Positions 48,080-58,062 are shown, counted from the first letter of the stretch. The stretch is 64,000 bases of DNA from Prochlorococcus sp. scB243_495L20 (GCA_000634215.1 JFLX01000001.1:474732-538731); one strand, 5' to 3'. Translations and numbers: made by a program. The notes: a model not told the origin generated them from the sequence alone.

Positions 48080-48352
48080 ATGAAGAAAATTGGAATGCAG
48101 GCTGTTGATCTTGCTATTCAAAATGGAGTGGATCTTGACGGTACACCAATCCCTCAAAAAATGCTAGATCTATACAAGATAATTATGGATGAGGAGAATA
48201 AAAGACAAAGGAGTGGCGTTAAAAAATCAATGAGAAATAGATGCGTCAAAACGGGTTCTAAGCATTTTGATAAAGAAACATTGAATCAATTATTAATAGA
48301 AGCGGGATGGGAAGGTCTCAAAGAAAAGGAAATTTTATTTTTTTATAACTAA
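48080..48352 (+). CDS. Hypothetical protein
   Basis: 90 aa ORF. Confidence 0.6.
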   Translation: MKKIGMQAVDLAIQNGVDLDGTPIPQKMLDLYKIIMDEENKRQRSGVKKSMRNRCVKTGSKHFDKETLNQLLIEAGWEGLKEKEILFFYN

Positions 48353-48454
48353 AAATTATTTTTTAACTATCTAAAAAAAAAATTACTGGTGATTTCCTAT
48401 TTAAATTAAGAAACTTAAAACTAATTAAATATGTTTTAAATCTAATTTTTTGAA

Positions 48455-48799
48455 TTATCTAAACCATCCTTTTTTGTTATGGGAATCTATTTTTTCTTTT
48501 TCAGCTTTTGTTTTATTACTGACTTTTTTAAAAGCCAAGTTGGCTTCTATAACCGTAACTATTGATATAAAAAAAAGACCAGAAATTCCGATTATTTGTT
48601 CACTTTGAGAAGGTTCTGAACCTCCTTGTAAAAAAAAACCTAAAGCGAACCATCCAGTACTAGCAGTGATAGTAAGAAAATAGGGCTTCCATCTTCTTTG
48701 ATATAAGTAACCCGATCCTAAACCAGGAAGAAAATTTAAAAAAGAAGCTACCCATCCTTTTGAAGATACAAGTATTTCGTCTCTTGAGGGATAAGGCAT
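48455..48799 (-). CDS. Hypothetical membrane protein
   Basis: SFLNFLPGLGSGYLYQRRWKPYFLT small integral membrane domain. Confidence 0.7.
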   Translation of the reverse strand: MPYPSRDEILVSSKGWVASFLNFLPGLGSGYLYQRRWKPYFLTITASTGWFALGFFLQGGSEPSQSEQIIGISGLFFISIVTVIEANLAFKKVSNKTKAEKEKIDSHNKKGWFR

Positions 48800-48804
48800 T
48801 TATG

Positions 48805-48909
48805 TTAAGTATTTATTAAATGTGAATTTATATAAGCAAAAGATATCGCTGCACAAATTACCCAACTAAAAGGTAAGAACATTCTTATTTTTTCTTTGTT
48901 ATTATTCAT
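48805..48909 (-). CDS. Single-TM mini-protein (34 aa)
   Basis: MNNNKEKIRMFLPFSWVICAAISFAYINSHLINT. Confidence 0.45.
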   Translation of the reverse strand: MNNNKEKIRMFLPFSWVICAAISFAYINSHLINT

Positions 48910-48977
48910 TTTTTTATTATGTAAAATATTTTTAAAATCTGTGGATTTAATAGACGCCTTAAAACTAGAAGAATTAA

Positions 48978-49006
48978 AAAAGACGGTTTTTAACCGTCTT
49001 TAAAAA
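48978..49006 (-). terminator. Intrinsic terminator hairpin
   Basis: aaagacggtttttaaccgtcttt perfect inverted repeat. Confidence 0.7.
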
Positions 49007-49027
49007 AGTAATTTCTCTAAAAATAAA

Positions 49028-49378
49028 TTATTTATCTTTTGAGGCTGAGAGTACTTTAAGTTCTTTTTTTACTTCTTTTTCTCTCTCTTCAAGATGTTTT
49101 AGTTGAGTTTTAAAAGCATCTTCAAGTCTTACTTTTTGTGTTGTAATCTCATCAAGCTCTTCTTGATGTTGGTTTTTCTTTAACTCCTTCATTTCACTAT
49201 CGGAAATAACATATACCGCGCGATATGAAGGTGTTTCAAAAAGAAGATCAAACATTGAATACATAAGTGACCTTTGAATTAGTACAAGTTCAATATCTGA
49301 CAATTCTTTGGAATATGAAAGGATAAATACCGAAGATATTGATACGGCAAATACACCGAATTTCGGTTTACATAACAT
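49028..49378 (-). CDS. Hypothetical protein with C-terminal coiled coil
   Basis: 116 aa; LEDAFKTQLKHLEEREKEVKKELKVL. Confidence 0.6.
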   Translation of the reverse strand: MLCKPKFGVFAVSISSVFILSYSKELSDIELVLIQRSLMYSMFDLLFETPSYRAVYVISDSEMKELKKNQHQEELDEITTQKVRLEDAFKTQLKHLEEREKEVKKELKVLSASKDK

Positions 49379-49468
49379 AACCGCCCAGTATTTACCGATC
49401 GAAATTTAAGGAATGTTTTAGAGTATTAAGGAGATTATTCTAAAAATCCAAATCAAAAAGAACTAAAA

Positions 49469-49906
49469 ATGGATTTAAAAATTACCAACAAATTAGTAAT
49501 CCCATCCAACGAAATTAAGTGGCGATTTTCCAGATCCTCCGGTCCTGGAGGGCAAAATGTAAATAAAATTGAAAGCAGAGTAGAGATTATTTTTGATTTA
49601 GAAGATTCCAAAGTATTAAATGATTATCAGAAAGAAATTCTTAAGAGAAACTTGAAAAACAAATTAGTAAATAATAGCTTAAGATTAGCGGTTCAAGAAC
49701 ATAGAAATCAATTACTAAATAGGCAGCTAGCATTAATTAAATTTAGTTCAATCATCAAAGATGGCTTAAATAAGCCATTTAAATTTAGAAAATCTACAAA
49801 ACCTACTAAAGCATCGCAAAAGAAAAGAGTTGAGTTTAAGAAAAAACGTGGTGAATTGAAGAAAAGTAGGCAAAAAGAAAAAATATATCAAGTATTAGAA
49901 AAATAA
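49469..49906 (+). CDS. arfB: Class-I RF domain peptidyl-tRNA hydrolase (ArfB/YaeJ-like)
   Basis: SRSSGPGGQNVNKIESRVEI GGQ motif plus basic C-terminal tail. Confidence 0.92.
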   Translation: MDLKITNKLVIPSNEIKWRFSRSSGPGGQNVNKIESRVEIIFDLEDSKVLNDYQKEILKRNLKNKLVNNSLRLAVQEHRNQLLNRQLALIKFSSIIKDGLNKPFKFRKSTKPTKASQKKRVEFKKKRGELKKSRQKEKIYQVLEK

Positions 49907-49965
49907 ATATTTCCTTCTTAAATTCTAATGAAAGCATATGATTAATTTAATTTCATTTTGTTTTA

Positions 49966-50214
49966 TTGAATTTAAATAATGATTTTTGGTTAATTGACTC
50001 CAATTTTGTAGGGGTGATGCGTTTTTATCAAGATAAAGATCATTCTGATAAATACATTAATTATATGTTTATTGAGGAAGGAATCATTATGGGAATTCAT
50101 GGAGAGAATCCTCCATTAATGAAAACTAGAAAAAAAATTGTTATTGAAGAAGCAAGATTATTATGGCAAAAATTGTTAAATGAAGGTTGGCAAAAAACTA
50201 GTAAAAAATGGTGA
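49966..50214 (+). CDS. DUF1651-like protein
   Basis: FWLIDSNFVGVMRFYQDKD...ARLLWQKLLNEGWQKT. Confidence 0.7.
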   Translation: MNLNNDFWLIDSNFVGVMRFYQDKDHSDKYINYMFIEEGIIMGIHGENPPLMKTRKKIVIEEARLLWQKLLNEGWQKTSKKW

Positions 50215-50242
50215 AGAAATACAAAAATAAATTTTTTTAATT

Positions 50243-50449
50243 TCAGAAAATAAATGCACCTTTAGGATAAAGCCTGGAAATTTTTTGATGTTGTAAAAAT
50301 TTCTTTTTTTTGATGTCTTTTTCATATCTTCTCAACATTATTAGATAGTTTGTAAATCCAAAAATTACTAAAAAGAAAATAAATCTTATTCCTGCATCAA
50401 AGTTCATATGAGTATTAATCTTTATTTTAATCTGACAATTTTTAATCAA
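50243..50449 (-). CDS. Small hypothetical membrane protein
   Basis: 68 aa with one TM. Confidence 0.45.
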   Translation of the reverse strand: MIKNCQIKIKINTHMNFDAGIRFIFFLVIFGFTNYLIMLRRYEKDIKKKKFLQHQKISRLYPKGAFIF

Positions 50450-50496
50450 AAATCAATGGGTATTTATCTCTAATCTGAAGAAACCTATATATTAAT

Positions 50497-51363
50497 TTAA
50501 TTAAATATTTGATTTTTTTTTAAAAGAAAAAAATATAAAAAACATAAAAAAAATAAAATTGAAATACCCCAAAAACCACCTAATGGATTTGTATTTATAT
50601 TCCCTGGTCCTACTAACCAAATTGGGACGTCTTTTGATATTTCAAATAAACCATTATTTACTAAAAACCAACCGCCCACAAGTCCCCCATGTAATCCTAT
50701 ACAACCCCACAATGAGTTATTATTTTTTAATCTCACAAAGGCTAAAAATATTCCCAGCAAAAATAATCCAGATAGTATGCTTATCATTTGCCAAAGAGGT
50801 AAATTAAATCCAATATGTACAATGCTAAATATTGATGACTGAAAAATTAAGGCTTTTTTTAGACCAAATTGATTTTTTAATTCTTCTAGAAGCCAGCCCC
50901 TAAAGATAAGTTCTTCTGCAAATCCCACTCCAAAGATTAAGAGAATGCTATTTAACAAAATATCAATTGATATTGCGCCTAACCAAATACCGTCTTTAAA
51001 AAGAATTATAGGAATTAAAATTGCTGATAATAGACTGAATGCTCCTAATAAACCTCTTAAAAAGTAAAAACTTGATTTCCTATTTCTATTTGTTATTTTT
51101 ATTCCAACTATTTTCCAAACATTATTTAATTTCCATCGAACCTCAAACCATTTAGGTAATGAAATAACAAAAATTAAAAACGTTATAATCGTCCCAATTA
51201 AAGAGATATTTTCTTTTTCAATTCCTAGAAAAATAAGAGGACTTGCTAAAATCCAACCCAGAAAATATAAAAAAGGAATGAATATAATCGTTGATATTAT
51301 TTTTGGACTTAAAATAAAAGTTTTAAGATATATGTATCTAATTCTCTGAAAAAATATATTCAT
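50497..51363 (-). CDS. CPBP intramembrane metalloprotease (CAAX/Abi type)
   Basis: GFAEELIFRGWLLEEL (EExxxR), SIVHIGF, LWGCIGLHGGLVGGWF. Confidence 0.9.
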   Translation of the reverse strand: MNIFFQRIRYIYLKTFILSPKIISTIIFIPFLYFLGWILASPLIFLGIEKENISLIGTIITFLIFVISLPKWFEVRWKLNNVWKIVGIKITNRNRKSSFYFLRGLLGAFSLLSAILIPIILFKDGIWLGAISIDILLNSILLIFGVGFAEELIFRGWLLEELKNQFGLKKALIFQSSIFSIVHIGFNLPLWQMISILSGLFLLGIFLAFVRLKNNNSLWGCIGLHGGLVGGWFLVNNGLFEISKDVPIWLVGPGNINTNPLGGFWGISILFFLCFLYFFLLKKNQIFN

Positions 51364-51457
51364 TATGAAAATCGAATTTTCGTTAATTCCTTAAAAGATC
51401 ATATAGCCTGATTTTATGCGAAATTTGATAGTTTGAATATGTGCATACATATATTTC

Positions 51458-51577
51458 TTAAAAAATTACATTTTCATTTGGAAGAATTATTACTTTTTCT
51501 TTCTTACTGCCATATTTCAAAAATGCTGCCGTTTGAAATAATTGATCACCTAATCCCATACATTCAAAAAAAAGCAT
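51458..51577 (-). pseudogene. Truncated glycosyltransferase family 11 (fucosyltransferase-like) N-terminus
   Basis: 39 aa MLFFECMGLGDQLFQTAAFLKYGSKKEKVIILPNENVIF resembles GT11 GGLGNQLFQYA start, then stops. Confidence 0.45.
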
Positions 51578-51672
51578 TTCTAAAAAAAAATTAAAGTTAA
51601 GAAAAAGATTTTTAGATAGTTATAGTTATGTTTTACGGATATAATCTTAACTTAATAATATTTAAATTTTAA

Positions 51673-52440
51673 TTGGGGAAATATCCTATTTCTAAACTAA
51701 ATTCATCTTACTTATTTAATATAGTAGTCCCTTTATTCAATGCGGAGAAATATATAGAAAAATGCCTTAATTCAATTATTAAACAATCTTATAAAAAATT
51801 TTGTGTCCAAATAGTTGATGATTGTTCTACTGACTCTTCTTATGATATCGCTTCTTCAATATGTAATAAGCATAAGAATTTTGAGATAATTAAAAATACC
51901 AGGAGATTAGGAGCATTAAATAATATTTTTAATTTGCTTAATAAAAAAATAAAAGAACCATCTCGGACTATTGATATTTTAATTGATGGAGATGATTACT
52001 TATATAGTGGTGATGTTCTAAATATTCTTCACGAAAAGTATTCAGAAACTGATTGCTTAATAACATATGGTTCGTATTTATGCTCAAAAGGTGTTCGAGG
52101 TAAAAAATATCCAGGCTTAATAAGAAAATTTAATTTATTTAGGGAATATTTTTGGTACGCCTCCCATTTAAGAACTTTTAGACATGATTTGTGGTCATCT
52201 GTAAATAAACATGATTTATTAGATAAAAATAGAAAATATTATTCTGTTGCTTGGGATCTAGCAATAATGTTCCCGATGTTAGAAATGGCCGGTTCACGTC
52301 AAGAGTTTGTTAAAGAAGTTTTATATGTCTATAACGATGAAAACCCTATCAGTGATCATAAAATAAGAAGGAAACAACAAATATTGGCTGCAAAAGAAAT
52401 AAGAAAAAAAGGAAAATATCGTAAGAAAGATTTTATTTAA
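51673..52440 (+). CDS. Glycosyltransferase family 2
   Basis: NIVVPLFNAEKYIEKCLNSIIKQSYKKFCVQIVDDCSTDSSYDIA ... ILIDGDDYLY. Confidence 0.9.
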   Translation: MGKYPISKLNSSYLFNIVVPLFNAEKYIEKCLNSIIKQSYKKFCVQIVDDCSTDSSYDIASSICNKHKNFEIIKNTRRLGALNNIFNLLNKKIKEPSRTIDILIDGDDYLYSGDVLNILHEKYSETDCLITYGSYLCSKGVRGKKYPGLIRKFNLFREYFWYASHLRTFRHDLWSSVNKHDLLDKNRKYYSVAWDLAIMFPMLEMAGSRQEFVKEVLYVYNDENPISDHKIRRKQQILAAKEIRKKGKYRKKDFI

Positions 52441-52602
52441 AATTTCTTTTGATATTCTATCTTTTTTTATATTGGTTTATATTAATCTGATCACTATTTA
52501 TATTTTTCATTATTTAAATTGTTTTTTTTGTGATACTTGAAATTTTCACTATTGAAAATGTTTGAAAGTGATGTTTATTGAATTTATATACTTATAAAAT
52601 TT

Positions 52603-52692
52603 ATGGTTATTAATCTTTCAACTTTAATTTTTACATTATTATCTCCATTACTAATTTTTGCAGTAATAGTACTTGTTTACTTATTTCATTAG
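52603..52692 (+). CDS. Single-TM mini-protein (29 aa)
   Basis: MVINLSTLIFTLLSPLLIFAVIVLVYLFH. Confidence 0.4.
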   Translation: MVINLSTLIFTLLSPLLIFAVIVLVYLFH

Positions 52693-52721
52693 GAAGTATT
52701 TATTTAATAAACCTAATTAAT

Positions 52722-52817
52722 TTAAGGGTGTATTATGCCTAATTTTTCTAATGCAAATGATAAAACTGCAATTACAGCCATTAGTGTTAAGATCTTGTTT
52801 TTTTTAATGAAATCCAT
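52722..52817 (-). CDS. Single-TM mini-protein (31 aa)
   Basis: MDFIKKNKILTLMAVIAVLSFALEKLGIIHP. Confidence 0.4.
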   Translation of the reverse strand: MDFIKKNKILTLMAVIAVLSFALEKLGIIHP

Positions 52818-52908
52818 AATGCATATCAATAATATATTTATTAAATTTTTAAATAGAATAATAACTTATATAAAACAATAAATAATTAGAATTATTATAA
52901 CAATTAAG

Positions 52909-53049
52909 ATGAAACCTATATATATAGGAGATTTATTTCCCTCAATAGCTTCTTACAAAAAGATTATTGAAAAATATGATAAGGGTATAAAAAAAGGTAA
53001 ATTTAATGAAGAAACTATCGGAGGAGATGTTAACTACCTTGATTGGTAA
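52909..53049 (+). CDS. Small hypothetical protein (46 aa)
   Basis: MKPIYIGDLFPSIASYKKIIEKYDKGIKKGKFNEETIGGDVNYLDW. Confidence 0.45.
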   Translation: MKPIYIGDLFPSIASYKKIIEKYDKGIKKGKFNEETIGGDVNYLDW

Positions 53050-53065
53050 ATATGATTACTACAAA

Positions 53066-53234
53066 AAACTTTTGCCTTGTTAGATTGGATTAGAGAGTGG
53101 CGTAAGTGCTGGGATAAGAATCCTTTAATTGATGCTTGTTAAAATAAGTTCAGTGGAAATTGGAAGATTATAAACTTTCTGATAGTGATAAAAGAATAAT
53201 AGAATCTTTGTTCTCTATGAATCTGAATAACTAA
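53066..53234 (+). pseudogene. Frameshifted remnant of a small ORF
   Basis: ALLDWIREWRKCWDKNPLIDAC(stop)NKFSGNW then +1 frame EDYKLSDSDKRIIESLFSMNLNN(stop). Confidence 0.4.
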
Positions 53235-53344
53235 GGATTATAAACTTTAATTTTAATATTTATCTATAAAAAACAAAGGATCATAAAAATTTTCTTACAA
53301 ATTATGAAAAAAGTAAATCAGCATATTTACGGATTTACTTAAAA

Positions 53345-53672
53345 TATAAATAGGAGTAATTTATAAATGTTGAGTTCGGAGGCAATCTAAATGATTGATA
53401 GTCCGCCTGAAATTTAGCAAATTCCAAAATATAGGAAGCGTATTCCTGAGAATGGGATTATTCGAAAATTCAAGTTCAATCAATTAGTCTGATAAGACTT
53501 CGCTTTATAATTACTAGCGACAATAGGGACTGAAATTATCGAGAGAAATCCCCGAATTCACGTATTCTAGGTTTATGAGTAAATAGACTTTAAAATATGT
53601 AATTTTATATCCTGTTAGAAGGAAATCAAATATCAAAAAGGACTGTACCACCAGTCCTTTTTTTTTAACTTC
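53345..53672 (+). ncRNA. Candidate structured non-coding RNA with intrinsic terminator
   Basis: No ORF, higher GC than flanks, several hairpins, ends ggactgtaccaccagtcc followed by T9. Confidence 0.4.
53635..53666 (+). terminator. Intrinsic terminator
   Basis: aaaaaggactgtaccaccagtccttttttttt: 6-bp GC-rich stem, 6-nt loop, T-run. Confidence 0.8.
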
Positions 53673-53733
53673 TTCTAAACTAGGCTTCTTTTTGGATAAT
53701 ATAAATCAATTAAGTGTTTTAAAATATTTCACA

Positions 53734-54684
53734 ATGAAAGATCAAGTCTTGTTTCCGAAGATTGAATTACGAGAAAAGGGCTTTTTACAAGTAAGCGATA
53801 TTCATACTATTTATTGGGAAAGATCTGGTAATCCAAATGGCAAAAAAATTCTTGTTATTCATGGAGGCCCAGGAGGAGGAAGTCAACCAAGATATAGAAG
53901 ATACTTTGATCCAGATAAATTTGATATTATTCAATTTGACCAAAGAGGTTGCGGTTCTTCAACTCCCTTCTCCGAATTAAAAGAAAATACGACTAATCAT
54001 TTAGTTGATGATATTGAGAAATTAAGGATTCTTTTAAAAATAGATAATTGGCATTTGTTTGGTGGGTCTTGGGGCTCAACACTTTCACTTATATATGCGA
54101 TTAAAAATCCCTCAAGAGTTATCAGCTTAACTTTGCGAGGAATATTTTTATGTAGAAAGTTTGAATTATTATGGTTCTATCAATATGGTGCAAGTGAGAT
54201 ATTCCCTGATGAATTTGAAGAATATATTTCTGTAATACCAAAAGAAGAAAGAAATGATTTAATAAGTTCTTTTTATAAATATCTAACATCTTCAGATGCG
54301 AATCTTAGATCAAAAGCAGCAGCAGCTTGGACAAAATGGGAGCTCTCAACGAGTCATTTAATAAACAAAAAACTTGATTTTGATAAGTCTGAAGTTAATT
54401 CTTTTTCAGATGCCTTTGCAAGGATCGAATGTCATTATTTTATTAATAATATTTTCTTAGAAGATGATTTTATTTTGAAAAATATAAAAACAATAGAATC
54501 AATTCCAACAAAAATAGTTCAAGGTAGGTATGACGTTGTATGTCCTGTTAGAAGTGCTTGGGATCTAAATAAGAAATTAAAGAATTCTGAATTAATTATT
54601 GTTAATGATGCTGGTCATTCAATGAGTGAAAAGGGCATTACTAAAGAATTAATAAAAGCTGTAAAAGGAATTCAAAATCTCTAA
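53734..54684 (+). CDS. pip: Proline iminopeptidase
   Basis: HTIYWERSGNPNGKKILVIHGGPGGGSQPRYRRYFDPDKFDIIQFDQRGCGSSTP; FGGSWGSTLSLIYA; start taken at MKDQ. Confidence 0.93.
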   Translation: MKDQVLFPKIELREKGFLQVSDIHTIYWERSGNPNGKKILVIHGGPGGGSQPRYRRYFDPDKFDIIQFDQRGCGSSTPFSELKENTTNHLVDDIEKLRILLKIDNWHLFGGSWGSTLSLIYAIKNPSRVISLTLRGIFLCRKFELLWFYQYGASEIFPDEFEEYISVIPKEERNDLISSFYKYLTSSDANLRSKAAAAWTKWELSTSHLINKKLDFDKSEVNSFSDAFARIECHYFINNIFLEDDFILKNIKTIESIPTKIVQGRYDVVCPVRSAWDLNKKLKNSELIIVNDAGHSMSEKGITKELIKAVKGIQNL

Positions 54685-54707
54685 AAGAGAGAATATTCCT
54701 TTAAAAA

Positions 54708-54881
54708 TTAAAGGCCATTATCTTCAATATTTTGTGCAATACTCCTAAGAAGTTCGACGATATCAGAATCTTCGCATTGAGTATCTTCTTTGAGCAAAAT
54801 GCACTCGTCTCTAATACTTACATTAGTACTCCACCATATACCAGAACTATTGGTATCGTCCCATTGAAATCTTTCAGACAT
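54708..54881 (-). CDS. Small hypothetical protein (57 aa)
   Basis: MSERFQWDDTNSSGIWWSTNVSIRDECILLKEDTQCEDSDIVELLRSIAQNIEDNGL; not in track. Confidence 0.6.
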   Translation of the reverse strand: MSERFQWDDTNSSGIWWSTNVSIRDECILLKEDTQCEDSDIVELLRSIAQNIEDNGL

Positions 54882-55008
54882 AATTAATAAAATCTAATAA
54901 ATACATTAAAGCTTGCATTAGTTCATCGTGGAATTATTTATTTAATTTCAAAATTTTAAAAACTTTCCTAGGCGCTAAAAGGAATCTGGAAATTTCTGAC
55001 AATAAAAT

Positions 55009-56499
55009 TTAGAAATCTAATTTCAGTTCGTATTGTTTTTCCTTAGAAACATTTTTTTTATTATTTATGTTTTTTCTAGGCCTTTTTCTAGAGCCATGCT
55101 TTAAATAAATTTCTTTTGAGATATCCCAATATCCATCCTTTTTAGTGATTTCCTGAATTTTCCTCTTTGCAGTTTTAGTGCTAATTGGGATGTCAATTAT
55201 TGGTCTTATGTAATTAATTTGTTCATATTCTTCTTGATTAAATCTAGATAGTAGCCATGGTTCATGAATGAAATTAAGTGATATATCTTTTAATTCTGGT
55301 ATCCATTTTTTTATAAATTTACCTTGAGGATCATGATCTTTTCCCTGCTTAATAGGATTATAAATTCTATTCGTATTTATAGACGTAGTTCCAGATTGCA
55401 TTTGGCATTGGTTCCAATGTATTCCAGGCTCATAATCTACAAATTTATTTGCTAATTCAGAACCTGAATCTTGCCATGGTAGCCATAAATTATAGCTAGC
55501 AAAAGACATTAACATGGCTCGCATCCTGAAGTTAATCCATCCATTGAAATTTAATGAACGCATACATGCATCTATAAAAGGAAAGCCAGTATTACCTGAA
55601 CTCCATGAATAAAGTAATTCATTATTTTTTTCTCTAATATTTTTAAAAAAAGGATGGTATTCCCTAAACTCTAGTTCTGGTTCACTTTCAAGTTTCTGAA
55701 TAAAATGACAATGCCAAGTTAATCTGCTTTTTAACATCATAGAATTATTGTTTTTTGATATATTTGCCTTTTTAAAAATTTCTTTTAATGAAATGCATCC
55801 CCAACAAATATATGGGGATAGTCTTGTACAACTATCAAATGATTTTTCTGGGCTAGATATATCTTTTGAATAAGAATCTAATTTATGACTAAAGAAGTAT
55901 TGCATTCTCTCTAAACCTTTCTTTCTTCCACCTTGCATTCTTCCTGGACACTTTTCTTTTTTAAAGGAAAAAATCTTATCTGAGGGTATTTCTCCAATAT
56001 TAAAGTTAATAGGATTAATTCTTAATGGAGCTTTAAGTAAGTTTTTTTCGGAATTTTTTTGCCACTTTTTAGACCAATTATTCCTATCTAAATTTCCTCT
56101 AAAAACTGAAAATTGTAGAAATTCCTTCCAAATAATATTTTTTCTTAAAGCCCATTCTCTTACTTTTTGATCTCTTTTATAAGTAAGCCAATCTCCGGTT
56201 TCTTGATGGCTATATATACCTTTGATTTTAAATTTTGAACTAATTTCATCAAATATATTAATAACATTACCAGTCCTAATAATTAATGGTTGTCCAATCT
56301 CAGCAAGTGCATTTCTTAAATCGATTAAACTTTCTTTGCAAAATTGCCATTGTCTATTTGAATGAGTATTTTGGCTCCAAATATCTAACTCAATAATATA
56401 AATAGGTAAAATATCATTGTCTTTTATAGCCTCAAAGAGAGCTTCGTTATCAAAAATTCTTAAATCTTTCTTAAACCATAAGATATTTATTTCTTTCAT
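55009..56499 (-). CDS. phrB: Deoxyribodipyrimidine photolyase / cryptochrome family
   Basis: INILWFKKDLRIFDNEALFEAI; NTGFPFIDACMRSLNFNGWINFRMRAMLMSFASYNLWLPWQDS. Confidence 0.92.
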   Translation of the reverse strand: MKEINILWFKKDLRIFDNEALFEAIKDNDILPIYIIELDIWSQNTHSNRQWQFCKESLIDLRNALAEIGQPLIIRTGNVINIFDEISSKFKIKGIYSHQETGDWLTYKRDQKVREWALRKNIIWKEFLQFSVFRGNLDRNNWSKKWQKNSEKNLLKAPLRINPINFNIGEIPSDKIFSFKKEKCPGRMQGGRKKGLERMQYFFSHKLDSYSKDISSPEKSFDSCTRLSPYICWGCISLKEIFKKANISKNNNSMMLKSRLTWHCHFIQKLESEPELEFREYHPFFKNIREKNNELLYSWSSGNTGFPFIDACMRSLNFNGWINFRMRAMLMSFASYNLWLPWQDSGSELANKFVDYEPGIHWNQCQMQSGTTSINTNRIYNPIKQGKDHDPQGKFIKKWIPELKDISLNFIHEPWLLSRFNQEEYEQINYIRPIIDIPISTKTAKRKIQEITKKDGYWDISKEIYLKHGSRKRPRKNINNKKNVSKEKQYELKLDF

Positions 56500-56585
56500 A
56501 ATTTTTTCTTTTAATCCTAGAAAAATAAGATTAAGTTTGTAGGTAAAAAATATAAAAAATTTTAGAATAACCAAAAATCAAAAAA

Positions 56586-57209
56586 ATGAAAATAACAAAA
56601 AAACTTTGGCAGGATAATTATGAGATTGCTTTACTAAGTTTAAATACAAAATTTGTTCAAGGTTTAAAGAATGGAAGTCTCCCTAAAAATATATTTCAAG
56701 AATATTTAGCTCAAGATTATTTCTTTTTAGAGACTTTTGCTAAGGCATATGGTCTTGCAGTTTCTAAATCAAATGATAAGTACTCAATAAGGAAGTTGAG
56801 TGAACTTTTAATGGGCGTTTCAGAGGAGTTAATACTTCATGAGACTTATGCAAAAGAATGGGATATTGATTTGTCTAATAACTATATAAAAAAAGCTACA
56901 AAAAATTATACAGATTTCCTTGATGATACTTCCAAGAGACTTAGCTCAGTTGAAATAATGTTTGCAATGACTCCATGTATGCGACTTTATTCTTGGATAG
57001 GAAAAAGTTTGTATAAGGAGGATTTTGACTTTAAATATAAAGAATGGATAATTACTTACTCTGATGAGAGCTTTGAAAATTTGGCAAATTCACTCGAAAA
57101 TCTTATTGAGACCAATAACGAAACATATGATATTAATCAGGCCAAATATTTATACAAAACAGCAATGGAATTAGAGTTGGATTTTTTTAATGCATATTCA
57201 GACTTCTAA
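56586..57209 (+). CDS. tenA: TenA/THI-4 family (thiaminase II)
   Basis: FQEYLAQDYFFLETFAKAYGLAVSK; adjacent to thiD. Confidence 0.9.
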   Translation: MKITKKLWQDNYEIALLSLNTKFVQGLKNGSLPKNIFQEYLAQDYFFLETFAKAYGLAVSKSNDKYSIRKLSELLMGVSEELILHETYAKEWDIDLSNNYIKKATKNYTDFLDDTSKRLSSVEIMFAMTPCMRLYSWIGKSLYKEDFDFKYKEWIITYSDESFENLANSLENLIETNNETYDINQAKYLYKTAMELELDFFNAYSDF

Positions 57210-57258
57210 TTTTAATTAGAATTTATTTATAGTACTTTCAAAGACGAATTTATAAATT

Positions 57259-58038
57259 ATGTATTCAAAAATTGCACTTTCAATAGGGGGTAGTGACTCC
57301 GGGGGTGGAGCAGGTATACAGGCTGATTTGAGAACTTTTATGGCTCTGAAAGTACATGGATGTTCTGTTATTACATGTATCACTGCACAAAATAGTTTAG
57401 AGGTTACATGCGTTGAACCAGTAGAGAAGAATACTTTATTAAGTCAGTTAGATACTTTATTTGTTGATTTTGGTATTGATGCCTTAAAAACTGGAATGTT
57501 ATTAAATGAAAGAATAATTAATGATACTGCTTCGAAATTAAATACTTATACAATAACCAAAATTATTGACCCAGTAATGGTTACAAGAACTGGCTCTAAA
57601 TTACTTGAAGATTCTGCGATTAATGCTTATAAAAAACTTTTATTACCAATTGCAGATTTGGTAACTCCAAATATTTATGAAGCAAATCTACTTTCTGGTT
57701 TAGAAATAAGGAGTGAAGAAGATATCGTAAATTCCGCAAGAAATATTCTTGGTCTTGGAGCTAAAGCGGTACTTATAAAAGGTGGAGGTTTAACAGATAT
57801 GAAAGGGAAGGATTTTTTCCTTGACATAAATGGTAGAAAAGATTGGCTCTTTAATAATTTTATAAATACAGAAAATACTCATGGTAGCGGCTGTACTTTG
57901 AGTGCTGCTATTTGTGGTTACAAGGCTCTAGGTTTTGATCTGATTGATTCCATAAAAAAAGCGAAATTATTTGTTGAAAAATCTTTAGAAAATTCTTACA
58001 AAATAGGATCTGGCCCTGGTCCCCTGGGGCATCATTAA
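57259..58038 (+). CDS. thiD: Hydroxymethylpyrimidine/phosphomethylpyrimidine kinase
   Basis: [56 protein letters not shown]. Confidence 0.96.
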   Translation: MYSKIALSIGGSDSGGGAGIQADLRTFMALKVHGCSVITCITAQNSLEVTCVEPVEKNTLLSQLDTLFVDFGIDALKTGMLLNERIINDTASKLNTYTITKIIDPVMVTRTGSKLLEDSAINAYKKLLLPIADLVTPNIYEANLLSGLEIRSEEDIVNSARNILGLGAKAVLIKGGGLTDMKGKDFFLDINGRKDWLFNNFINTENTHGSGCTLSAAICGYKALGFDLIDSIKKAKLFVEKSLENSYKIGSGPGPLGHH

Positions 58039-58062
58039 TTATTTATTGAAGTAGAGTTAGAA

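Noticed and set aside
53345-53672. tmRNA, RNase P or group I intron identity for the RNA candidate
   Set aside because: No tag-peptide reading frame, no GAGGAAAGUC-type core and no recognisable intron core could be found by eye.
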